Shown here piece after piece: positions 1 to 8,182 of a DNA stretch of 64,000 nucleotides. Each line of letters starts with the position of its first letter. Position 1 is the first letter of the stretch. A program made the position numbers and the translations under genes. Below the pieces are notes generated by a model. It saw only the letters and a list, made by a program, of their open reading frames with translations. It ran no database searches and was not told where the DNA came from. Source of the stretch: Duffyella gerundensis (GTDB lineage: Bacteria > Pseudomonadota > Gammaproteobacteria > Enterobacterales > Enterobacteriaceae); the NCBI RefSeq assembly GCF_001517405.1, contig NZ_LN907829.1, positions 1 through 64,000 on the forward strand, read 5' to 3'.

Positions 1-1411
1 CGAGCTCCATATTCATTGTGTCCGCACCGGTGCCAGCGAGCGCAGACAGCAGATATGCAACCGGATGTGAGGCTTCATCAGCGGCAAAACGATAGCCCGA
101 CGCGTTTTCGTCTTCGCAGGCCGGCTCAAAATCTTCAGCACAGCCCATCGCTTCGCTGATTTCCCAGCACAATCGATAGGCCATGCTTTGCAGATGCTCA
201 ATATCATCCTGAAGGGCATTTATTTGCCAGAAAGAAGCACCTGATCCGTTGTTTTCAGTGAATTCAGCAGGCTGAGAAGATGGAGCATCAGTTGCAGTGT
301 GTGTCTCGATCTCTGATAAATCAGCTTCTGTGTGCGCAACTGGAGATGACTCATTTTGAATATCATCCAGCAAATCAGAGTCTTTAGAGGGCGTCTTTTC
401 GTCTGTAATGTGCAGCTCGTTATTTCGCTGTATATCAGCAGCGATTAGCTCAACCTCTGTTTCTACCCCATAAGTAGCGGCCTCATCATTGGCCCCAACA
501 ATTGGCACAACTGACGCTTGAGGTTGAGATTGGTGCAAAACCTCCTGCTCCAGATCCTCAGGGTGCAACATAGGCTTTCTGGCGTCCCGAAGCTCCAACA
601 GCCACCGGTCATAGTCCATTTCGTCATCCGGCAGCGCGTCAGTCAGATCACCAATAAGCTCGTCAAGGAACATGTCCTGAGACCAACTTTCAGGATCGTC
701 GAATTTCTGACAGCACCCGCCGAATACTTCTGTGAAGGTTTTAACAGCCTCAATGCCTTTATTAAGGCAATAGTTGTCCCAGACTTTTTCCGCACTTTGC
801 CTCAGGGACAGCAACTGGTTGATACTTTCTCTTTTAAATCCGGATGTCAGCAGTGTCGGCATCCAGGGAAAGAGATGCTTAAGAGTGTCTTCCATTCGAC
901 TTATGGTTGAATAGTGAACGGGCAAACCTTCCTTTGCCAGAATAGCTGACAGCTCACGTAAGGTTGCTTTTCTGCCAACAGCTTCCTCATGAATTTTTCG
1001 CACATTCTGCACGCCAAACGCTTTATCAATAAACGTTAGCGAACCACGCCCTTCATTTTCTGCCAGATGACCAACCAGACAATTCAGTCTGCCCGGCCAG
1101 GGCTTTACGGCGCATAAAATTTCATTGAACCGGCTTTCGCCCGTTTCTTCCCAAAGCTCTTTAAGGATTGCGTACCGGGTATTTCCCCCGTCGCTGAACG
1201 TCCATATCCCTTCAGGCAGGCGGGGGTCGCGAGTAACAATCGGCACGGAAGCAAGCCCGCGAGCTCTGATTGATTCCTTGATGTAGTCGAAGCGTGGATT
1301 ACGCGTCGTGCGCGGGTTATCCGGGTTAGGCCGTAATTGATCCAGCGTAAACGACCGAGTAACAGTGCTTTCTGCGTCAGCAAGTGAGATCTCAGGAAAG
1401 GTTTTATTCAT
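1..1411 (-). CDS. parB: ParB-family protein, PFGI-1 class (partial at left edge)
   Basis: The minus strand is open from an ATG at 1411 to the left window edge, about 470 codons, so the C-terminus is missing. The N-terminal region has ParB/Spo0J-like features: LRPNPDNPR, SIRARGL, then the SDGGNTRYAILKEL stretch that matches the R-box area of ParB proteins of integrating conjugative elements. An HTH-like region follows around residues 130-165. The rest is long, acidic and Gln/Glu-rich. Its start overlaps the stop of the upstream helicase gene by four bases (ATGA), so translation is probably coupled. Expected role is centromere binding or maintenance, but no ParA partner is visible in the window. 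The family assignment is from remembered PFGI-1 ParB features. Confidence 0.75.
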   Translation of the reverse strand, partial: MNKTFPEISLADAESTVTRSFTLDQLRPNPDNPRTTRNPRFDYIKESIRARGLASVPIVTRDPRLPEGIWTFSDGGNTRYAILKELWEETGESRFNEILCAVKPWPGRLNCLVGHLAENEGRGSLTFIDKAFGVQNVRKIHEEAVGRKATLRELSAILAKEGLPVHYSTISRMEDTLKHLFPWMPTLLTSGFKRESINQLLSLRQSAEKVWDNYCLNKGIEAVKTFTEVFGGCCQKFDDPESWSQDMFLDELIGDLTDALPDDEMDYDRWLLELRDARKPMLHPEDLEQEVLHQSQPQASVVPIVGANDEAATYGVETEVELIAADIQRNNELHITDEKTPSKDSDLLDDIQNESSPVAHTEADLSEIETHTATDAPSSQPAEFTENNGSGASFWQINALQDDIEHLQSMAYRLCWEISEAMGCAEDFEPACEDENASGYRFAADEASHPVAYLLSALAGTGADTMNMEL

Positions 1412-2787
1412 CGGGACTGTTTCCTGTAATCATATCCGAGGTCATAACCGCCTTCCGGGTATTCAGAAAACAGCGTGTATTTGCCATCAAACTGCACCTT
1501 CAGGGTGCCGGTTGGGCCCTGACGTTGTTTGCTGATAATAATTTCTGCCTGCCCCGGATAGTTGGTGTCCGCGTTATAAACCTCGTCCCTGTAGATAAAG
1601 CTAATCAGATCAGCGTCCTGCTCTAACGCGCCTGAGTCACGGAGATCGCCGTTATTCGGACGTTTATCGGCCCGCTGCTCAACTTGTCGGTTGAGCTGAG
1701 AAAGTGCGAGCACAGGGCAACCTAGCTCTTTACCTAACGCTTTCAGCGAACGCGAAATCTCGGCAATTTCCTGCGTGCGGTTTTCCATGCCAGGGCAACG
1801 TACCAGCTGCAGATAATCGATCATGATGAGTGAAGGCTGCCCGTACTTACGGATATAACGACGCGCACGGGTACGGAGGGTTGCCGGAGTCTGGGCACTG
1901 TTATCATCAATGATGAGGCGATTGCGCCACTCAGCCAGTTCATGCGCCCCTTTACTGATGAGATCCCATTCTGTGTCACCAAGATCGCCGCTGCGCAGAC
2001 GACTAAGCTCAACCCGGCTACGCATGGAAAGCAGCCGCATCATCAGCTGTTCGGTAGGCATTTCGATACTAAAGATAAAGACACTTTTTTGCGGACGACC
2101 CAGCAATGCGCCAATGCACCAACTGAGTGCCATGGAGGTTTTACCCATTGATGGCCTGGCAGCCAGCAATATAAGGTCTCCAGGCTGAAGCCCGCAGGAC
2201 ATGTAATCCACCGCAGCCATGCCAGTCGGAGTGCCTGTTATAAAATCATCTGATGCAGTGGCTGTCTCCAGCTTGCTGAGCAGCAAATCCAGCGCTTCCG
2301 TTACTTCGATCTCTTTCGCACTCTGAATCACGCCCTTCTCACTGAGTTTGAAGAGCGCATTTTCAGCATGCTCAGCAACCTCTGGCGCGCTAAGGCGGTG
2401 GTGATGAACGTCGGCCACAATGGCATTTCCAACAGCCAGTAGCTCTCGAAGACGGCTTTTCTCCACCATGACGGCGGCATAGCCCATGATATTGGCAGCG
2501 GAAGGGGTATTTTTGGAGAGTTCTGCGAGATAAGCGAACCCGCCGCAACGCTCAATATCACCGCTACGCTCTAGCTTCTCACTAAGCGTAATCAGGTCAA
2601 AAGGCTGTGCAGAAGCAGACAATGTAGACATGGCCATGTAAATGGCGCGATGCCCGGAAATAAAAAAATCTTCCTTCTTCAGCAGCAGATTGACGTCGTC
2701 CCAACGATCGTTATCCAGCATCAGCGCACCAAGCACGCACTGCTCTGCCTCAGTCGAAAAAGGTATATCAGTAGCTTTTTCAGGCAT
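1408..2787 (-). CDS. dnaB: Replicative DNA helicase, DnaB-like
   Basis: A 459-aa protein, close to the usual DnaB length of about 470 aa. The N-terminal domain starts with PFSTEAEQCVLGALMLD, the helicase-loader/primase-interaction domain of DnaB. The RecA-like motor domain has Walker A ARPSMGKTSMA (about residue 210), Walker B LIMIDYLQLV, and the conserved stretches LSQLNRQVEQR and DLRDSGALEQDADLI. It should be a hexameric 5'-3' helicase. It overlaps parB by four bases and follows a small gene, which is the dnaB-parB arrangement seen in PFGI-1-type conjugative elements. Plasmid-carried DnaB paralogues of this kind are common on such elements; whether it serves replication or transfer is not visible here. 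Confidence 0.9.
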   Translation of the reverse strand: MPEKATDIPFSTEAEQCVLGALMLDNDRWDDVNLLLKKEDFFISGHRAIYMAMSTLSASAQPFDLITLSEKLERSGDIERCGGFAYLAELSKNTPSAANIMGYAAVMVEKSRLRELLAVGNAIVADVHHHRLSAPEVAEHAENALFKLSEKGVIQSAKEIEVTEALDLLLSKLETATASDDFITGTPTGMAAVDYMSCGLQPGDLILLAARPSMGKTSMALSWCIGALLGRPQKSVFIFSIEMPTEQLMMRLLSMRSRVELSRLRSGDLGDTEWDLISKGAHELAEWRNRLIIDDNSAQTPATLRTRARRYIRKYGQPSLIMIDYLQLVRCPGMENRTQEIAEISRSLKALGKELGCPVLALSQLNRQVEQRADKRPNNGDLRDSGALEQDADLISFIYRDEVYNADTNYPGQAEIIISKQRQGPTGTLKVQFDGKYTLFSEYPEGGYDLGYDYRKQSR

Positions 2788-2841
2788 GAGTTACCCCTTC
2801 CACCTTGAATATGGAAATTCAGAAAAACAAATTAAAGGAAG

Positions 2842-3045
2842 TTATTTTGTTGCGGATTTCGCCGTTATTTCATCGAGGTAAACGTCGAGATATCGATCAA
2901 TTAAGCCCTGCACTATTTTGGCAGAAGTCATCACACGTCCGAAAACTGGGCTCGCCTTCATAGCGGCTTGTTCAGTTTTCATTCGTCTGTCTGGACCAAT
3001 ATATACAAGCGGTGCCGGCTTTTTTGAAAATTCATGTGAGGGCAT
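2842..3045 (-). CDS. Small hypothetical protein upstream of dnaB
   Basis: A 67-aa ORF starting at 3045 with a good ribosome binding site (TTGGAG six bases before ATG). It ends 54 bases before dnaB in the same direction, so it is probably the first gene of the small gene-dnaB-parB operon. The sequence is basic at the N-terminus (KKPAPLVYIGPDRRMK) and predicted helical at the C-terminus (AKIVQGLIDRYLDVYLDEI). No signal peptide or membrane segment is evident. I do not recognise the family. Confidence 0.55.
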   Translation of the reverse strand: MPSHEFSKKPAPLVYIGPDRRMKTEQAAMKASPVFGRVMTSAKIVQGLIDRYLDVYLDEITAKSATK

Positions 3046-3372
3046 AACTGCTCCAAGTTAAGTTTCTCTACAGGATTGCCTTTAACTCAAATTGAGAAAG
3101 ACCCTTCTATTACTGACAACGACCTGAAATCCCTGATTGGCTGACACCAATATGCATCACGCATGCACAAGAAACGCACCCTCACACTACTGTCCTATGT
3201 TAAGAAAGTGCCTATTTATGGTAATGTTTAACAGTAGTTTTAGTAACTTATTAAATATTACCACCACTTATGGCTTTCGTGCAATTTTTTCCCATTTAAT
3301 GAAATTTATTCCCACAACTCGCGGCGTAATTTCCTTTAAAATCATGACAATAATTTCCGTTAAGGAATGCGC
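3046..3372. promoter_or_regulatory. Divergent intergenic region with candidate regulator operator
   Basis: This 327-bp AT-rich stretch separates the minus-strand dnaB operon from the plus-strand regulator operon and must hold both promoters. TTCCCA occurs at 3289-3294 and again at 3309-3314, exactly 20 bp apart, that is two helical turns. Such a repeat just upstream of a CI-like regulator is a plausible operator. No clear sigma-70 promoter stood out, and no gene is seen here. Confidence 0.35.
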
Positions 3373-3939
3373 ATGCTAGATACGATTGAGAAGAGACTGA
3401 AGTGTTGCAGGGCTGCAACAGGCACATCTCCGCAAGAGATAGTGAATTATGTGCAGCAAAAAGAGATGGATCTGTCTTATACCACTTATACGCGCTGGGA
3501 ATCAGGCGGAACCGTTCCTGCCCGCCGTATAGACGTCATTAACCATATTGCTGATTTTTTCAGCAAGAATGGGCTAAAAGTAGAAGGCGGCTGGATCATG
3601 ACCGGCGAGGGCTTTCCTCCTCAATTTACAGAGTATACAGAACTGGATGAGGACACTCTTTTCATTTTAGCCAGCAGACAAATGCCCAAAGCAGAATTAG
3701 TCCAGGTCGGCGGAACCTACGGAGAGCCATATGTCAGTTTCGGAGAGTTCTGTATTGTTTCAACTGACATAAGTATCGAATCTAATAACAACAAGCTCTG
3801 CTATGTCAGAGAGAAAAATGGGTTGTTAATAGGTTTAGTTAAAATCGTAGACGAAGATCATATAACCATTAACGACATTAAATGTAAGAAGGTTGACATT
3901 ATAGAATGTCGGAGAGTGAAGTGGATTCAAAAGAAGTAA
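3373..3939 (+). CDS. CI-like HTH transcriptional regulator
   Basis: A 188-aa protein. Two in-frame ATGs occur at 3367 and 3373; the second is preferred because AAGGA at 3362-3366 sits six bases before it. Residues 1-60 look like a phage-repressor HTH (YTTYTRWESGGTVPARRIDVI, read as two parts), followed by GGWIMTGEGFPP as in CI-type repressors. The C-terminal half resembles the S24/LexA peptidase fold (GTYGEPYVSFGEFCIV), but the position of the catalytic serine is occupied by tyrosine. Self-cleavage is therefore unlikely. It overlaps the next gene by 34 bases and probably autoregulates a three-gene operon. No ligand is known. Confidence 0.7.
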   Translation: MLDTIEKRLKCCRAATGTSPQEIVNYVQQKEMDLSYTTYTRWESGGTVPARRIDVINHIADFFSKNGLKVEGGWIMTGEGFPPQFTEYTELDEDTLFILASRQMPKAELVQVGGTYGEPYVSFGEFCIVSTDISIESNNNKLCYVREKNGLLIGLVKIVDEDHITINDIKCKKVDIIECRRVKWIQKK

Positions 3940-4391
3940 AATTCAGATTTCATAGCAGCAGCATTGAAGTCATCAAATTCCTTGATAAGCTGGAAAAAAC
4001 AACTTACATCTCTACACTTCTTGTAGAGAATAATGATATTTCAGCACATCAGAGTAATGGGTATGCAGACTGGGATAATAAATTTTATTATGGCGGAAAA
4101 TACAAAGACAGCCTTCTCATAAAAATCGGGATCGAGTTAACTAAAATTGAAAAAGGTGATGTCAGTACCGTCATATGGGATGAAGCATTAAAAGCTGATA
4201 TAAATAATCTTATAGACCAACAAAGAAAAGAACATAACATTTATCATGGCATTAGCTTCATTTACGGGATAAAGAGCAACATGAGCATGGCTCTTAATAT
4301 ATGCACGGGTAGAGAAACATCTCAGAAAGAATTTGAGAACTTAATTCTACCAATGCGTTTTGCACTCCTAAATTATTTTAAGGATTTATGA
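3906..4391 (+). CDS. Stand-alone LuxR-type autoinducer-binding-like domain protein
   Basis: A 161-aa protein with no signal peptide or membrane span. ATG 3906 has no clear SD; an in-frame GTG at 3921 follows GGAG at a good distance and may be the real start. The order of features (FYYGGKYKDSLL, then VIWDEALK, then HNIYHGISFIYG, MALNI, and a final helix ending in FALLNYF) resembles the autoinducer-binding domain of LuxR/SdiA proteins: the DP-like strand, the W-[DN]-[DE] motif, and H-G-[IL]-[TS]. The DNA-binding GerE domain is absent. I infer a small-molecule sensor domain acting with the preceding HTH protein. It overlaps its upstream neighbour by 34 bases and its downstream neighbour by 4, so the trio is an operon. 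The family call is by eye and tentative. Confidence 0.5.
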   Translation: MSESEVDSKEVKFRFHSSSIEVIKFLDKLEKTTYISTLLVENNDISAHQSNGYADWDNKFYYGGKYKDSLLIKIGIELTKIEKGDVSTVIWDEALKADINNLIDQQRKEHNIYHGISFIYGIKSNMSMALNICTGRETSQKEFENLILPMRFALLNYFKDL

Positions 4392-4777
4392 TGTTTACCA
4401 AAGACTTAACCGTTGACGAAAAACACGTTGATTTTCAAGGGGTTGTTGACGGTCTTTACTACCCATTCTATATGGAGTGGACACGCCACGCGTTTATGAA
4501 AGAAGAGTTGGGCCTGGATTTGGAGCAAGAATTCACAGAAGGCCGAATCCATATGATTCTTGAGTATACGATGCGATTTAAGAAAAGTTTGCAAAAAGGT
4601 GATGAAATGCAGGTCACCTGTTCCGTTGCCGAAAATGAGAAAAAGAACCGTGTTAATTTTGTTCAGCAGATAATAGTCAATGGCTCTGTTTATGCTGAGG
4701 CTGTATTTGTAGCAACCTGCCTTGTTAATGGCCGCCCTTCTGTCCCAGAAGTTGTGAAAAATGCTATAGCAATTTAA
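4388..4777 (+). CDS. Hotdog-fold acyl-CoA thioesterase family protein (4HBT-like)
   Basis: A 129-aa protein, the typical size of a single hotdog domain. The N-terminal part, VDFQGVVDGLYYPFYMEWTR, matches the 4HBT/YbgC signature in which the first helix is preceded by D-x-x-G-V-V-x-x-x-x-Y. The usual D-x-[MD]-G-H variation is D-F-Q-G-V here. The usual long strands follow (EYTMRFKKSLQKGDEM, NRVNFVQQIIV, AEAVFVATCLV). The probable activity is hydrolysis of an acyl-CoA or related thioester, with substrate unknown. Start ATG 4388 (or 4391) overlaps the sensor-like gene as ATGA. A thioesterase coupled to a regulator and a LuxR-type ligand-binding-like domain is unusual. Confidence 0.7.
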   Translation: MMFTKDLTVDEKHVDFQGVVDGLYYPFYMEWTRHAFMKEELGLDLEQEFTEGRIHMILEYTMRFKKSLQKGDEMQVTCSVAENEKKNRVNFVQQIIVNGSVYAEAVFVATCLVNGRPSVPEVVKNAIAI

Positions 4778-4782
4778 TATCA

Positions 4783-4804
4783 AGGGAATCCGTTCGGATT
4801 CCCT
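4783..4804 (+). terminator. Hairpin after the thioesterase gene
   Basis: A perfect 10-bp stem (AGGGAATCCG, loop TT) begins six bases after the thioesterase stop. No strong T-run follows, so termination may be weak. It lies between converging genes. Confidence 0.5.
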
Positions 4805-4930
4805 GTTAACTAAATATCTATAAATATATATTTACTATCCCCCTTGGAGATTATTTTTTTATCAACAACCTTTGATGCCTTAATCATATAACCGCTTCTC
4901 TTTTTAAACTTACCTTGAAATTCCACCTCT

Positions 4931-6565
4931 TCATATATGCGCGCTCTGAAAAAAACGACTGTCATTTTTAGAATGAAGTATGCCCATTTTTTCTACCGCC
5001 GCTTGCACCTTTTTTTTATCAATTTGGATAGATTTATAATTGATGAATTTGAATATTGTTTCAGGAAGGGAAATGAATATAAAGCCGCTGACCGCATGCA
5101 CTAAGCTATCACTTTCATTGATACTCAAGTCTCTATTTTCAATGGATTCTGAGAGCCAAGTAATAAAGATTGGGCCCAATTCTTTTACATCATTAATATT
5201 ATTTTCGCCGACTTCGTTGGCTGGCATAAGTTTTTCATTCGTTAATCCTTCCTTAACACAAATTACTGATTCTTCTGCCTGGGTTGCTGTTTCATCCAAA
5301 GCTAAACTATTGGTTTTTTCTTCAGGATCAGCGGTTAAATATTCTTCATTAAAGGAAGTTGCTGCCTCCTGTTTTGTTGCTTGCGAATTTTCTGAAAAAT
5401 CATGGTCCCTGGCAGGCATTTCAGTCTGATGAAGTGTGTCCGCTCCCATGTCGTTATCATCATTAACGCCAAACATGCTCAGTAAAAGAGCTGTGTCGTC
5501 TTCCTGAGCGGCAGTGTCGCCCACATGTCCCTGTTGAGGGGGCTGTTGCCCGGCATTTTCTACGCCCTGTTGCAGCTCTTCTGTGACCAGGTTTATGTCA
5601 GCCTCAGAATGAGACAGAGCCGAGGAGAGTAAAGCATCCAGATTATTTACAAGTTCTGGACTAGCCGATGAATCACTGCCTGAGAATACCGCGCCAGATG
5701 CCTGGCTCTTAACTATGTTTTGATCAATTGCGGGCTGCAGACTAACCATGCTTTGTAAGTCTGCAATGGGCGAAATATCCTGCGAAGTAACATGATCTTG
5801 AGCTGCCGGCAATGTGTTGTTAAAAAGCCCAGCTGCGTGCAGTTCAGGTGAGCACACCAGTTCTTTTGCTTTCTCCAGGATCTCCTCTATCAAAGGTATT
5901 CCGCTTGTCCCCTGATGCATTAAACGTGTCATAGCGTCTAAAGCTGCAGGGGTGGAAGAAAGCCATAAAACTCCATCCTGCGGCAAAAGGCGTGAGGCAA
6001 TAAATGATGCCAGTGCCCGCCCATTGGTATTGCCGACACCATCAGGATTATTTCGGAATCTGAAAACACTATCTGGGGCTTTCACCCCGGGCGGCCAGAA
6101 GCTGCCATCCAAAAGCTCGCCTTCAAGATATGCCAGTAGAGGCAGGTGATGAAATAACGCCGACCAAAAAATCACAGCATTCCATAGTGAATTTTGCGCT
6201 GCCTGCTCTTCAGGAGCTGCTCCGGGTGGAAACATATACCCCTTAGCTAATCTGACGCTATAAGCCGTAAACTTTATCGTCAAATCGAGATATCCGCCTT
6301 CAGAACTCCACTCTCCAGCTGACGTGGCCGGTACATTCTGAGTGGCATGAGCGAGCATCTTGATAGGCTCCAGGTAAAGTTTTTCATACACATTCTCAGG
6401 GAGAGACGTATTGTCCCAGAGCTGTTTTAACAGCTTTTTTCGGTGTGGCTGAGCCAGCAACTCAGCCCCTGTTGAGGGTGTGAAGTACCCTGAAGGGTAT
6501 TTTTTGGCTGAATTGCCTTCAGCTGTATCCTTGCCTGAAAATAAGTTTTTCAGCTTGTTTAACAT
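4931..6565 (-). CDS. MobH-type (TraI_2) relaxase homologue with degenerate active site
   Basis: A 544-aa protein that keeps the scaffold of PFGI-1/MobH relaxases. Near the N-terminus are the features GYFTPSTGAELLAQP, LWDNTSLPENVYEKLY and FPPGAAPEEQAAQ, then a DGSFWPP..FRFRNN stretch. At the C-terminus, FITWLSESIE..LSINES..VHAVSGFIFISLPE..F fits the TraI_2 C-terminal domain. However, the His-rich strand normally reading HHH..PGG.L.H reads GEWSSEGGYLDLT here, and the HD-type motif HDIGK reads FHHLPLL. The metal-binding histidines are therefore mostly absent. The middle (about residues 260-440) is acidic, Gln/Ser/Glu-rich and probably disordered. It may be an inactive paralogue that binds transfer-origin DNA or relaxosome partners. 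The family call rests on motif recall; loss of catalysis is inferred. Confidence 0.65.
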   Translation of the reverse strand: MLNKLKNLFSGKDTAEGNSAKKYPSGYFTPSTGAELLAQPHRKKLLKQLWDNTSLPENVYEKLYLEPIKMLAHATQNVPATSAGEWSSEGGYLDLTIKFTAYSVRLAKGYMFPPGAAPEEQAAQNSLWNAVIFWSALFHHLPLLAYLEGELLDGSFWPPGVKAPDSVFRFRNNPDGVGNTNGRALASFIASRLLPQDGVLWLSSTPAALDAMTRLMHQGTSGIPLIEEILEKAKELVCSPELHAAGLFNNTLPAAQDHVTSQDISPIADLQSMVSLQPAIDQNIVKSQASGAVFSGSDSSASPELVNNLDALLSSALSHSEADINLVTEELQQGVENAGQQPPQQGHVGDTAAQEDDTALLLSMFGVNDDNDMGADTLHQTEMPARDHDFSENSQATKQEAATSFNEEYLTADPEEKTNSLALDETATQAEESVICVKEGLTNEKLMPANEVGENNINDVKELGPIFITWLSESIENRDLSINESDSLVHAVSGFIFISLPETIFKFINYKSIQIDKKKVQAAVEKMGILHSKNDSRFFQSAHI

Positions 6566-6614
6566 GCAGCATTCCTGAAAGTTTAGTGTTGGTCCGAAAG
6601 GGCGTTAATAAGGT

Positions 6615-8030
6615 TTAGGACGTCTGTTGGACGACTTGCCTCATCATTTCGTTGAGTACCAGCGCTTTTCTGGCCCGTGTAGCTGCAACATAAAGCAAGT
6701 TCAGCTCATCTCTTTTGTCTTCTGCGCTGATCAGCGGATTGTTGATGTCATTAAAATCGTCGTTGAGTACGACTGTGTCCCATTCCAGGCCTTTACTACG
6801 ATGAGCGGTTACTACCGTTAAATCTGCCTCGTTTTCGTTATGCGCGATCTGTCTCCTCAAAATCACGAGCTTCTGAGGAAGAGGAAAGTACATTTCCAAC
6901 AGTTTTATAGCCTGCCCCATATCTGCGTCTTTTGTGGCTTTTGCTATCGATTTAAACTCCTCAAAATCCCGGTAATCTCTGGTGAGCAAGGTTGTTTGCA
7001 TTCGCTCGGGCATATCAACTGAGAACCAATATAAATCCTCCAGATCTTCAACACGATATCCCTGGATACCGCCAATCCAGCAGACCCTCTTACCTTTAAG
7101 GCTGGCCGTGAGAGCTACCCCGATAACGCCAGATATCGTTCTACTGATTACACAATAATGCGGTGTATCTTCCGGAAGCGTATCGCTAACACTGTCTGCA
7201 CCGCCGTAGCCACTGACAGTTCGTTTTTCTCCTGCCTCTTTTAATAGTGCATTTGCCACTTTTGCCACAGCCGGTCCGAACCTAAAACTGTTTGTTAGCC
7301 ACAGACGATCTGCATCTGCCAGCTCAACTGCATTAAGGGCATTTTCAGCCCCCCTAAAACGGTAAATCTGTTGATATTGGTCACCGACAAGAATGACGCT
7401 ACATTTCTGATTGAGTACAAAATGACTCGTTACAGGATTTGCATCCTGCGCCTCATCAAAAAGGATTAGATCCCATTTCAAACTAAGGTCTGGAGTTGAA
7501 AGCTGAAACAGCTTCAGATAGGTATCGTGAGTAACAGGAAAACGGGAATCAGGACGGGTCATTTCACCCCACAAAATTTGTACGGCCCCTAAAATCTTCC
7601 CGGCATCAAGACCGCAGCGATCGTTTTCGTCAGGAAAATGAGTAATACCCGGTTCGGAATCAGCACTGTAGAGGAAGTTGTTCAGCGAGATAAGGCTCAT
7701 TTTTGCCAGCGGCCAGTGCCGAGAATTCAGCAGCTTTGCAATGTCGGTTATACGAAGAGATGCAGTAAGGCGATGCTGAAAGAAACGACCGAACTGGGGC
7801 CAGGCAAGCTGATGCGACGTTTTGCATTCAACATTAAAAGGAAACCTGCGTTCAGCCTCATCCCTAATCGCACGATTATAAGCAAGATAAAGCATTCTCT
7901 GTTCCGGGTTCGCTCGGGCGAATGCTTCCAGCGTTGACGTTTTACCGGTTCCGGCAAAAGCTCCCACGACAAGCTTGTTTCCCGTCCACGCAATGATTTT
8001 TTCCTGTTCGGGAGTATGTTTAAGAGACAT
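6615..8030 (-). CDS. UvrD/Rep-like superfamily 1 DNA helicase
   Basis: A 471-aa protein, shorter than UvrD (about 720 aa). All core SF1A motifs are visible: Walker A GAFAGTGKTS near residue 22, motif II LILFDEAQD (about 195), motif III VGDQYQQIYRFRGA, motif V TAHRSKGLEWDTVVL and motif VI NLLYVAATRARKAL. It starts with the Q-motif-like HTPEQEKIIAW. It should be an ATP-dependent 3'-5' DNA translocase, likely involved in plasmid DNA processing or repair. It is transcribed towards the relaxase-like gene, with a 49-bp gap, and is separated from the next upstream gene by a terminator. F-box-helicase-like short versions of this kind are frequent on large plasmids. Confidence 0.85.
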   Translation of the reverse strand: MSLKHTPEQEKIIAWTGNKLVVGAFAGTGKTSTLEAFARANPEQRMLYLAYNRAIRDEAERRFPFNVECKTSHQLAWPQFGRFFQHRLTASLRITDIAKLLNSRHWPLAKMSLISLNNFLYSADSEPGITHFPDENDRCGLDAGKILGAVQILWGEMTRPDSRFPVTHDTYLKLFQLSTPDLSLKWDLILFDEAQDANPVTSHFVLNQKCSVILVGDQYQQIYRFRGAENALNAVELADADRLWLTNSFRFGPAVAKVANALLKEAGEKRTVSGYGGADSVSDTLPEDTPHYCVISRTISGVIGVALTASLKGKRVCWIGGIQGYRVEDLEDLYWFSVDMPERMQTTLLTRDYRDFEEFKSIAKATKDADMGQAIKLLEMYFPLPQKLVILRRQIAHNENEADLTVVTAHRSKGLEWDTVVLNDDFNDINNPLISAEDKRDELNLLYVAATRARKALVLNEMMRQVVQQTS

Positions 8031-8157
8031 AGCTCGGCAACCTCTAACAATTGAATGTAACGAGGCTGCCGGTTTTCAGGATTAGAAACGACCATAAACT
8101 GAATGTTGAAGTTGAATATTTTCTTCTTCAGCCCCCTTCCAGATGCAGAGCAATAAA

Positions 8158-8177
8158 AACGCCTCCGAAGAGGCGTT
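8158..8177 (-). terminator. Rho-independent terminator ending the leading-region block
   Basis: On the minus strand an 8-bp GC-rich stem closed by a TTCG tetraloop is followed by a T-rich tail. It lies six bases after the methylase-like gene stop and so ends the long minus-strand block that starts near 14.3 kb. Confidence 0.8.
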
Positions 8178-8182
8178 ATGGT

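Noticed and set aside
518..910. 130-codon plus-strand frame
   Set aside because: Antisense to the parB frame, which has clear ParB motifs.
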